From positions 82,834-146,833 of the forward strand of contig UQLB01000001.1 of NCBI GenBank assembly GCA_900541725.1: a stretch of 64,000 bases of DNA, in the 5' to 3' direction. Below, in pieces: positions 8,679 to 15,861 of this stretch. The translations under genes and the position numbers were made by a program. The stretch is from an uncultured Collinsella sp. GTDB lineage: Bacteria > Actinomycetota > Coriobacteriia > Coriobacteriales > Coriobacteriaceae. How positions within the stretch are numbered: the stretch's first letter is position 1; each line of letters starts with the position of its first letter. The notes beneath the pieces were generated by a model, which ran no database searches, was not told where the DNA came from, and saw only the letters and a list, made by a program, of their open reading frames with translations.

Positions 8679-9725
8679 TGAGCATGCCGGCAATAATCGG
8701 AGCGCCCCACAGCGTTGCGCTCGACATTACAAACAAATGCAACCTTCGTTGTCTACACTGCTTCAACAACAGTGGAGAAAACGATGTCGTCGCGAACGAA
8801 ATTATCCGACAACGAAGTCCTCGAACTCGTCGACTCGATTTGTCAAATGCACCCCTTTAGCTTCTGCTTCTGCGGAGGCGAGACCCTCCTGCGAAAGGAT
8901 CTTGTCATCGAGTCCTTGCGGCGGCTCAGCGCATCTGGCGTCAAATGCAACCTCGTGTCAAACGGTCTGCTCGCAAACTCAAATACTTTGCATGAGCTCG
9001 AACGCGCCGGTTTAAACGGCATACAGTTTAGCCTCGATGGCCTACGCGATTCTCACGAACATATGCGAGGACTCTCGGGATTATACGACCGGGTGCTCGA
9101 CGCCATCGATATCACGCTGAACGAAACCTCACTGCACCTTTCAATTGCCTTTTGTCCGACATCGTTCAATGTCGACGATTTCAAACCAGTTTGCACGATG
9201 CTTCGAGACAAGCTGAAATCGTCGGGTAGAACTGACCGAATTGACCTTAGAGTTCAGCCGCTCATGCTCCTCGGTAGAGCCCGAAGAAACCGCACGATTC
9301 GCCCTTCGAATAATCAATACCGTCGGCTAGTCAACACGATCAATGACCTTCGATACGATCCGGACTATCGAGGCTATTTCATGCTTGAGTGGGGCGACCC
9401 CATCGACCACTTGGTCAGATTCCCTCAACTGCAAATGCAATTTGACCAAGTGGCCATCCACGCCAATGGCGATATCGTCGCATCCCCCTATATACCTCTC
9501 ATCATCGGAAACGTTCGCAAACACAGCCTTCAGGAATACTACGATGCCGGAATGGCAACCGTTTGGGATAAGCCCGTTGTTACCGCGTTGGCCAATCGTA
9601 TGCACTCGATTGACGAGATGGAAGAGATCTCATCGTTGATTGCAGACATCAATATGGACGGCGACCTCTATATCGACCTGATCGACGATGATCTAGGCGA
9701 CCTGAGCGTCCTGTCACAATTCTAA
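8678..9725 (+). pseudogene. Radical SAM peptide-modifying enzyme, frameshifted
   Basis: Radical SAM enzymes use a 4Fe-4S cluster to make the 5'-deoxyadenosyl radical; here the likely substrate is the small peptide encoded next. The start frame encodes the cluster motif CNLRCLHC (Cys 21, 25, 28). The rest of the enzyme (CFCGGETLLRKD, then the barrel to residue about 349) lies in the +1 frame. Removing one A from the AAAA run at 8778-8781 restores a continuous protein. In the C-terminal part HANGDIVASPYIPLIIGNV resembles a SPASM/twitch region but lacks its cysteines. ATG at 8678 overlaps the previous stop by one base. It may be a true mutation, a sequencing error in the homopolymer, or a switchable site. 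Confidence 0.78.
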
Positions 9726-9737
9726 GGAGATGTTCCC

Positions 9738-9920
9738 ATGTATGAGACCCCAGAAGTAGAGAAGATGGATTCCAAAACCGGCCCCGTTCCCGTTGTGGTC
9801 AACTTTGCAGCCGTCGTGGATAACGTAGTCGCAGCCGTCTATGATGCCGTCGTTGCGGCCTACGCATTCTGGTACTCGGCAGACAACGACGGCACCGGGA
9901 CGAGTGCAGCACAGAACTAG
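9738..9920 (+). CDS. Putative RiPP precursor peptide of locus A
   Basis: A 60-residue peptide right after the radical SAM gene, with a clear AAGGAG site seven bases before ATG. The N-terminus MYETPEVEKMDSK resembles leaders of other radical-SAM-modified peptides. The middle is a Val/Ala-rich stretch (PVPVVVNFAAVVDNVVAAV) with regularly spaced Asp, Asn and Tyr. Near the end comes an aromatic cluster AYAFWYS, then an acidic, Ser/Gly/Thr tail. There is no Cys, so thioether bridges are excluded; ring formation at Tyr, Trp or Phe is conceivable. The function is inferred from size, position and composition; no family was recognised. Confidence 0.6.
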   Translation: MYETPEVEKMDSKTGPVPVVVNFAAVVDNVVAAVYDAVVAAYAFWYSADNDGTGTSAAQN

Positions 9921-10500
9921 TCGCCGGCTCATCGAGCAATCGCCTCGCCTATCACTGCATGCGATTGACTGCGCAGCCCCAGCCAACGCCCAAAGCGCCT
10001 TGAAGAGCTGCTTGTAACATTCGTTCATTCAACAGCGAGATCTCTTCACCATTCTCGGCCGGCCCGACAGATCGACACATCAGTCGGGCCGGCCAGACTT
10101 ATACAACGCGGCGACTCCGCTCACGCCACCCCCCCCCGAAACTCACGCTGTCATCACACGGGCAATCAACAGTGAATCCTGTTATGCGACATGGGCAAAC
10201 GGCCACGTGCGCGATTAAAACGAATTCACTTAACAGACTTCAAGAATGCTTTAGCACCGCAGGATGGCCATACGCGGAGCGCGGCACGCATAAGCCAAAA
10301 GCGGCATTAAAAGCCATCCCCTTCCCTGCTGAATGCGCGTCCTAGCCCATCAACCGGTCGGACCATCGCGAAGATGATCCGTGCTTCCATACTGCAATGC
10401 GATATCAAGCATCACGAATAGTCCCCGCCCAACGGGGTTCTCCCCTCCGCAGGCGTTTCGGAACCCGCCCCCATCCCAAATTCCCACGCAGCGGCCGCGT
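9921..10500. other. Gene-free stretch after locus A
   Basis: About 580 bases with no supported gene; open frames here lack ribosome sites and family features. The only structure seen is the inverted repeat at 10057-10094. Confidence 0.5.
10057..10094 (+). terminator. Candidate terminator after the locus A peptide gene
   Basis: GGCCGGCCCGAC and its exact complement form a 12-bp stem with a 14-nt loop, 137 bases after the peptide stop. The following sequence (AGACTTATAC) has a weak T tract. It could equally be a recombination or protein-binding site. Confidence 0.45.
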
Positions 10501-10989
10501 TCACCGCCGCCGCGGGGGCCCTAGCTCCCCCGCGGCGCGGGCACGGGCGGCGAGGTCGGATGTGAAAGCCGGACCGCAGAGGTATCGAGCGCACGCGGCC
10601 AGGGCCTCGAGGGCGCCTGGCGGGTAGGGAGATCCGAGCATGAGGCAGGACAACGCGCAGGCCCGCAAAAGGTTCACGAGCTCCCCCGCGACGCGGCAGA
10701 CCCTCGGCTGCCCCTCGTAAAGGATGCAGAAGACACGGTCGAGGTCCGACGGTTCGACCAGGCTGTACCGGCAGTCCGCGTACAGTGCGCAGCCCCTCCC
10801 GCGCGGGTCGCCGTCCGAGTCCTCATCCGGCTCATGATGGCGCACCTCGACCCAAAGGCCCTCCAACACGTCGTCGAACCCGAAATCGAGCTCCGCCTGG
10901 ACGCTCTCGCCGAACGCATCGCCCAGGGCGAGCTCCGGCACCTTCGTCACACGGCCGTCCAGCCACTCAATCTCTGTCATCGCGCGCAT
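10501..10989 (-). CDS. Hypothetical protein, GC-rich, unrecognised
   Basis: A 162-residue frame starting at ATG 10989, eight bases after AAGGGG. It begins MRAMTEIEWLDGRVTKVPELALGDAFGE, has an acidic middle (EPDEDSDGDPRG) and a Cys-rich hydrophobic helix (LLRACALSCLMLGS) before an Ala/Arg-rich end. Its codon use is far richer in GC than both flanking loci, so it probably entered separately. No family was recognised and no partner gene is nearby. The ribosome site and sustained coding look make it a likely but unproven gene. Confidence 0.45.
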   Translation of the reverse strand: MRAMTEIEWLDGRVTKVPELALGDAFGESVQAELDFGFDDVLEGLWVEVRHHEPDEDSDGDPRGRGCALYADCRYSLVEPSDLDRVFCILYEGQPRVCRVAGELVNLLRACALSCLMLGSPYPPGALEALAACARYLCGPAFTSDLAARARAAGELGPPRRR

Positions 10990-11483
10990 GGTCCAAGCCC
11001 CTTCCGACACGGGATTGTCAGCTCAACCCGACCCTTACCCATACGGACGAACATAACTCGCCAGGGGAAGCCCCTGAGGGCCGTGCGCCACAACATGAGG
11101 CCGAATCCGCCCCCGGCTGGACAGGCCAACAACGAAGGAGCACACGGAACCGGCGCGGCGTTACAACCGTCCCGGCAAGCGTGTCACTTGGCCAAGTCAT
11201 GATGCCGACAAACCCGGAAATGCTCCAACGGAGCGCCGAACGAGGGTAACAATATAAAGCCGTGCAACACGCGTTGGACGACCGGAACATCCCAAACAAA
11301 GGCCTGCCGGTCCCACCTTCAAGCCCAATAGCAAAATGTGCATCAGCGGATTTGCAGCGATACAAGTCTCAACCATCACACCGCAGCGCGCCTAGTCCCA
11401 CTCATCCTACTGCAAATGTCCCAGAACGAGAAAACGACCAGCTTAACATGCCAACCTTTATATCCGCACGCGCGTAATTCAAC
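10990..11483. other. Gene-free stretch between GC-rich gene and locus B
   Basis: About 490 bases. Frames are open on both strands over parts of it, but none has a credible start or recognisable product. No repeat or hairpin stands out. It may be decayed sequence. Confidence 0.4.
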
Positions 11484-12110
11484 TCATAAGGACCGGCTAT
11501 CCCTTACCTGTGACACAATCTCAAACGCACAGAACAGAATCATCAGTCCAATCATCGTATAAGAGGCAGCCGAACCTTCAAGCACTATTCCACAAAGAAC
11601 AATCTCCGCGCAGCCAATAAGAACTGTTATCAGGCGCTCTGCCTTTTTGCTCTCGCCGCTCGCATAAAAAGGCGGCAAAGCGCACAAGATCACATATAGC
11701 CCGGGAAGGGAATACAGGATCGATAGTCCAAGTCCCCCATCAACCGCAGTGGTTTGCGTAAGAATCAACTGAACCCAAACGGCAATTATCACTGAGCAGG
11801 TTGTCGATAAAAGAAGACTAGAAATATAGCACGCAACAAAGTCCCGTCGCATTCGAGCAGAGAAATCCGCGAACTCTCTTCGCCGCGTGGAAACAATAAG
11901 GTACACAGAAATTGCAATAGAACCAATCAGAGAAAACAGCGGAACAACCAGCAATTCAAGCTTATTACCCCATCGATCAACCACACCCCCACTCCAATGA
12001 GCGGGAATTGTATCAGGGAGGACTGACCAAGCCGCCCATAGAATCAGAAATGGAAGAATAGAGAGGATGAAAGATGATAACACTGCAGTAATTTTTTTTG
12101 AGGCTCTCAT
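11484..12110 (-). CDS. DUF1648 membrane protein, possible immunity factor
   Basis: A 208-residue protein with about five hydrophobic helices. After the first helix comes LPDTIPAHWSGGVVDRWGNK, the hallmark of the DUF1648 domain found at the N-terminus of SdpI, the immunity protein for the Bacillus SdpC toxin. The conserved Ile-Pro-x-His-Trp and Gly-x-x-Asp residues are present. ATG at 12110 follows AAGGAG at a rather long 11-base spacing; an upstream GTG is possible. It is divergent from the Asn-repeat gene across a short AT-rich promoter region. A self-protection role against a locus B product is inferred from family and position. Confidence 0.68.
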   Translation of the reverse strand: MRASKKITAVLSSFILSILPFLILWAAWSVLPDTIPAHWSGGVVDRWGNKLELLVVPLFSLIGSIAISVYLIVSTRRREFADFSARMRRDFVACYISSLLLSTTCSVIIAVWVQLILTQTTAVDGGLGLSILYSLPGLYVILCALPPFYASGESKKAERLITVLIGCAEIVLCGIVLEGSAASYTMIGLMILFCAFEIVSQVRDSRSL

Positions 12111-12169
12111 CGATTCCGCGTCTCCTTGCGCACCCACATTCCACTCCGCCTTAAATCAAGTATAAATAA

Positions 12170-12187
12170 AAACTTGAATGCAAGTTT
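12170..12187. promoter_or_regulatory. Inverted repeat in the locus B divergent promoter
   Basis: AAACTTG-AATG-CAAGTTT is a perfect 7-bp inverted repeat in the AT-rich gap between the DUF1648 gene and the Asn-repeat gene. Size and position suit a regulator binding site controlling both. No regulator gene is found in the locus. Confidence 0.4.
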
Positions 12188-12308
12188 GTTTTGATTAGTA
12201 TGGAAACTATATCCATTTAGTTCTAATTTGTTCGTAGTATCAAATCGATACCGACACTAGCATGACGTAGTCTTTCAAGACAGCTATTCAACATTGGAGG
12301 TCACCGCT

Positions 12309-13034
12309 ATGGACAATGTGAACCACCTAAACGAACTCTCAATACGGTCCCAGCTTAGCATCCTTGAAAAACTGGTCGCGGACGCGGAACAATCTACCGA
12401 CGCAAGACGCGATTTCGAAGCTCAGCCTCGTGCCGTATTCCAGAAATATGGAATTACAGACCTCCAAATCAAAGCGGGAAATCGAAAAGTCTCTCTGTAC
12501 GAACTGGTGGAGTCAACCGAAAAGGAGGCGCGTGTCCCCGTTGCACGCGCAGTATATCGTCGTATCCAACTTGCATATTATGACGAGGACAACGAAGCTG
12601 AGCCGCAAACGATACCTCTCGTAAACGTTGTACTTAATGCAAACGCAGTAACGAACGCAAACATCATTCTGAACGCAAACGGAATGGCAAACGCAAACGC
12701 GAATGCTCAAAACAACGCCAACCTTAAGTACGACGTCAACACAATGGGCTATGGATCAGCTATTTTTATGAACAAACCTGATGTTGTTGAACTATCGGAA
12801 TCGTACAAACAAACTTCTGTTTTCAGGAAATTTGATCAAGAGGGCTTGAGTGCAGCGAGGCAAGCAGCCATGCTTAAAACAGCAATCAAGAATTCCAGCT
12901 CCAATACCATCAACCCCGAAGGGGCTTCCAATGGGGTCGCCCGCGGGTATTATCGCTCCGTCGAATTCGAAGTTACTTACTCCGAGAACGAAGGCACCTT
13001 GGTAATCACCGACGCCCGTTTGCTCGCGGCATGA
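12309..13034 (+). CDS. Asn-repeat protein with NHLP-like N-terminus; candidate RiPP precursor
   Basis: A 241-residue protein; ATG at 12309 lies eight bases after GGAGG. Residues about 16-50 (ILEKLVADAE..., FEAQPRAVFQKYGI) resemble nitrile-hydratase-like leader peptides used by proteusins. Residues 110-139 are five hexapeptide units, the first four starting Asn-Ala-Asn (N110, N116, N122, N128) and the fifth altered to QNNANL. A further 100 residues follow, rich in Ser, Asn, Lys and Tyr and ending ITDARLLAA. The stop overlaps the radical SAM start (ATGA). In polytheonamides Asn recurs in register with a beta-6.3 helix and is N-methylated; the spacing here is similar. Against this, known proteusin cores are C-terminal. 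A structural beta-solenoid protein is the main alternative. Confidence 0.55.
   Translation: MDNVNHLNELSIRSQLSILEKLVADAEQSTDARRDFEAQPRAVFQKYGITDLQIKAGNRKVSLYELVESTEKEARVPVARAVYRRIQLAYYDEDNEAEPQTIPLVNVVLNANAVTNANIILNANGMANANANAQNNANLKYDVNTMGYGSAIFMNKPDVVELSESYKQTSVFRKFDQEGLSAARQAAMLKTAIKNSSSNTINPEGASNGVARGYYRSVEFEVTYSENEGTLVITDARLLAA
12636..12725 (+). repeat. Coding hexapeptide repeat, five NANxxx-type units
   Basis: Ninety bases encode NANAVT, NANIIL, NANGMA, NANANA and the altered unit QNNANL. Asn codons vary between AAC and AAT and Ala between GCA, GCG, GCT and GCC. The repeat is therefore conserved more at the protein level than as DNA, which argues for selection rather than recent slippage. 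Confidence 0.8.
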
Positions 13035-14110
13035 TTTCCGAAAGCTCGCAGCACGTGCTGTTCCGCAGACCTCGAATGCTGACATTTATAACAACATATA
13101 AATGTGGCGCTGTGTGTGATCATTGTCTGATGAGCTGCACTCCGAACAACAGTGACAGGCTTACTCTTCCCCAAATGCGGCAATTCATCGATAGCTTCGC
13201 CGAAGTATGCGTCGGAAGTGGTGTTGTTGTGTTTACGGGCGGAGAATGCACCCTTCTTGGCGATGACCTTCTCGAGGCCATCGCATATGCGAATTCTTTA
13301 GGACTCTTTACTCGAATTGTAACGAATGCGTGGTGGGCAAAAAGCGAAAGAGACGCAGAAACGTTCCTCAACGAATTGAAGTCATGTGGCCTTGACGAAA
13401 TCAATATCAGCTGCGACGACTTTCATGCGGAATATATACCCCTCGAGAATGTGCGCAACCTTTGGAACTCAGCAAAAACAATGGGCTTTCAAACTCTCGG
13501 CATTGCGGTCTGCAGAGATAACAACAGTACAATCAGCCCGGCATACCTGTGCAAGTACCTTAATGAAGACATTCCACTCCTGCATCAGTTCGACGATAAT
13601 ACCCAGCCTCCCAGCGCGCCAGCCCGCTTCATCACGGATTCAGGCATCACGCGAATTGGGCGCGCACGAAATCTCAGTCTCAACCAAAATGCGCGACCGC
13701 AGGCACGTCTCTTAGCGTCACACTGTTCCGACTGCGGCCGAGACTTCGTTATTTCCCCAAACTGCCATCTTGCACCCTGCTGCGGAATAAATGCAGAGGG
13801 AACTTGGCTTTTCGATCTTGGCAAAATCAATCTGACGGATGACATTAATGAACTGCAGCTGCTCCTACTTAATTACATACAATACATAGGACCAGGAGGG
13901 CTGCTGAAGCACTTGCGCACGAGCGGAGGCCTTTCTTCATTTGGGCGCTCAAGCTACCTCTCTCAATGCGAGATTTGCGAAGACATCGCCCTCTCGAAAG
14001 AGGCACAGACCTGTCTTGCAAAGCTAGCTCCTAAACTGGCAGCCGACTTGATTGTCGAGACTAAATTCGAGACTACCTTTATCGGAAATGGGTCTGATAT
14101 ACATGATTGA
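13031..14110 (+). CDS. Radical SAM enzyme of locus B with C-terminal Cys-rich region
   Basis: A 359-residue enzyme. The N-terminus carries the cluster motif CGAVCDHC (Cys 25, 29, 32), then VVFTGGEC, the SAM-binding GGE motif. Around residues 232-252 a cluster CSDCGRDFVISPNCHLAPCC and later CEIC (about 314-317) look like ligands of auxiliary iron-sulfur clusters in a SPASM-like domain, typical of peptide-modifying members. It overlaps the upstream gene by four bases and the methyltransferase by eight, so the three are one coupled unit. The reaction cannot be read from sequence; epimerisation, C-methylation without a B12 domain being unlikely, or crosslinking are options. No B12-binding domain is seen. 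It is intact, unlike the locus A enzyme. Confidence 0.82.
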   Translation: MISESSQHVLFRRPRMLTFITTYKCGAVCDHCLMSCTPNNSDRLTLPQMRQFIDSFAEVCVGSGVVVFTGGECTLLGDDLLEAIAYANSLGLFTRIVTNAWWAKSERDAETFLNELKSCGLDEINISCDDFHAEYIPLENVRNLWNSAKTMGFQTLGIAVCRDNNSTISPAYLCKYLNEDIPLLHQFDDNTQPPSAPARFITDSGITRIGRARNLSLNQNARPQARLLASHCSDCGRDFVISPNCHLAPCCGINAEGTWLFDLGKINLTDDINELQLLLLNYIQYIGPGGLLKHLRTSGGLSSFGRSSYLSQCEICEDIALSKEAQTCLAKLAPKLAADLIVETKFETTFIGNGSDIHD

Positions 14111-15245
14111 AGTGCTACCCTCTTTAAATTCGCTCTCGAGTAATCCACTCCGTAGATTGGACACTCTTGGAGTAACAGATTTTTTAGACACACTTGACAT
14201 ATCTATAGATCCTTTTGAATGCGCGCATCGCATCTGGGATCAACTTGACAGGGAGCATCAAGAGATCGTCTCCTTCCTGATGCTAGGTGGAGAGATTGAT
14301 CTCGATTCAGAAGTGGCAAAAAGAAGTCTGCTGAAAGGCACTGTTGAAACCATAGCCTCACTCGGGCTGCTAAGCAAGCACAATGGCAATGCCTCCCTTT
14401 CCGGTTTATCTCTAATCCGATATCATGGCATCTGGCTTTTTGCCGATGCGCCATCACCCTCGCCTTTACTATATTTTGGCTCTGATTCAATTGGGCTCGC
14501 TCGTCGGCTAAGCCCATCCCCCGGAAAGAATGCCTTAGACCTCTGCTCTGGACCAGGCATCCAGGCACTCATACTGGCAAAATCTGGAATGCACGTCACG
14601 GCGATAGATATCAATCCAATCGCCTCAGAAATCTGCCAACTAAACGCACTGGTCAATGGTATTAGCGAAGATTTAACTGTTCTAACCGGAAGTCTCTACA
14701 ACGCACTAAACAATATCGAAAGCTCTTGCAGCTATGAACTCATTACGGTGAATCCTCCTTTGCTCCCAATCCCAGAAGACGTACCATACCCCTTCGTTGG
14801 CGATGGCGGCCCAGATGGCCTCAACATCACAAGCAAGGTTATTCGAGGTGCAGGAGATAAACTCACTGATAGCGGATACCTCTCTGCAATTGGAATGATT
14901 GGCCTTGGAACCAACAATCAATCAGCATTTGAACGAATACAGAACGATTTGTTGCAAGCTGGCCTCAATGGCGTCTTGACAATAATCTCGAGCTTTAACC
15001 TCGGACCCCAATCTGGCTGGATCGACGGTATCGCATGCACATCTGTTGCACATGCTCCAGGAAAATATTCCAGCAAAGAGGAGGCTGTAAAACAGATATC
15101 GCGCGCATACAAAAAAATCCACTACGACCGCGTCTGCACCTATCACTTGAAGGCGTGGAGGGAGAGACAGCCCTTTCAAAATCCCATCCTAACGATTCAA
15201 GACTGCTCCGCAGATGGCAACCCACTTGGCCCCTGGATCCTCTAA
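14103..15245 (+). CDS. Class I SAM-dependent methyltransferase with NPP motif
   Basis: A 380-residue protein. Residues 1-130 form a helical N-terminal domain. Motif I is DLCSGPG (about 144-150), the acidic loop is AIDINPIA, and the catalytic-type motif NPPL lies at about 217-220. NPP-Y/F/L motifs occur in N-methyltransferases acting on amides or ring nitrogens (PrmC on Gln, RlmG-type on guanine), so an amide target such as Asn is plausible. The start at ATG 14103 overlaps the previous stop; an ATG five codons upstream is also possible, and neither has a strong ribosome site. Gene position suggests it modifies the Asn-repeat protein. A terminator hairpin follows. Confidence 0.75.
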   Translation: MIEVLPSLNSLSSNPLRRLDTLGVTDFLDTLDISIDPFECAHRIWDQLDREHQEIVSFLMLGGEIDLDSEVAKRSLLKGTVETIASLGLLSKHNGNASLSGLSLIRYHGIWLFADAPSPSPLLYFGSDSIGLARRLSPSPGKNALDLCSGPGIQALILAKSGMHVTAIDINPIASEICQLNALVNGISEDLTVLTGSLYNALNNIESSCSYELITVNPPLLPIPEDVPYPFVGDGGPDGLNITSKVIRGAGDKLTDSGYLSAIGMIGLGTNNQSAFERIQNDLLQAGLNGVLTIISSFNLGPQSGWIDGIACTSVAHAPGKYSSKEEAVKQISRAYKKIHYDRVCTYHLKAWRERQPFQNPILTIQDCSADGNPLGPWIL

Positions 15246-15271
15246 AGCATCCGTCATACGAAAGCAGGTCA

Positions 15272-15309
15272 ATAGGCTGCGCGCCACTCTCTGATGACGC
15301 GCAGCCTAT
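15272..15309 (+). terminator. Terminator after locus B modification genes
   Basis: ATAGGCTGCGCG and its exact complement form a 12-bp stem with a 14-nt loop, 27 bases after the methyltransferase stop, followed by CTCATTT. The T tract is short. Confidence 0.65.
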
Positions 15310-15512
15310 CTCATTTCCCCCGCGCTTTACCGAGCCCGACTCACACCTCATAGTTGGCACCGGTTTTCAAAATGCAAGATTCCGCATACAAAATCACTTC
15401 TTCTGTCTAGGTGGCAGACCTACGATTTTTGTAGTATAAAGTTCCTCTCAATGCCTTCAATCTATTTCGAGATTGAGAAGAACTTGCATCGGGTTTCATA
15501 GAAGCGATATAG

Positions 15513-15740
15513 ATGATACGTTTTGTCCTATCTATATTCCGACATACATCAGGATGCCTCGTCTTTATCGTCATTTCAATAGTCGGCTTGGCCCTTTCCC
15601 ACATTGCCCCCTTTTTGAACGGTAAATTAATTGACTTCCCGCACGTGGACCTCGTGGACAGGCCCCCTTGTGTAGCTGCACCCGAGGCGCCTCCCCGTCG
15701 CCCTCCAGCGCCGGGGTTCCCCTCCATCACGAAGAGGTAA
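15513..15740 (+). pseudogene. N-terminal stub of an ABC exporter
   Basis: The first 42 codons (MIRFVLSIFRHTSG..., ending ALSHIAPFLNGKLIDF) match the N-terminus of the locus A exporter, where LFRCKG...CVMPALNGGFVDF occupies the same place. After about 15636 the sequence turns abruptly GC-rich and the frame encodes only a Pro/Arg-rich tail before stopping. The exporter of locus B was therefore cut off just inside its first membrane segments. The GC-rich 200 bases up to 15830 contain no gene I can name. Confidence 0.65.
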
Positions 15741-15837
15741 TCCCCGTCCGGCCTCGCCGTCTCTGCAACGCCGAGCCTCCCGAGCGACTCGAGGAGGGCG
15801 GGCTCGTCCCAGGAGATTTGACAATACTATAGAGACA

Positions 15838-15856
15838 CGTCCCAAATTAGCTACTC
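15838..15856. repeat. Right-edge inverted copy of the 19-bp element
   Basis: This is the exact reverse complement of GAGTAGCTAATTTGGGACG at 4454-4472. It starts six bases past the ppsR stop on the minus strand. The two copies bracket the whole accessory island. Confidence 0.75.
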
Positions 15857-15861
15857 AGTAG

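Noticed and set aside
9714..10028. Minus-strand 104-codon frame over the small peptide gene
   Set aside because: It is antisense to the peptide gene, which has a strong ribosome site and operon position.
15640..15830. GC-rich block with minus-strand frame containing DEPALLESLGRLGV, thought to be a transposase remnant
   Set aside because: No transposase motif, terminal repeat or target duplication could be seen; only noted as a composition break.
4122..15861. Island as an integrative element with attachment sites
   Set aside because: No integrase, excisionase, relaxase or tRNA-end repeat is present; the 19-mers are inverted, not direct, so a classical att pair is not supported.
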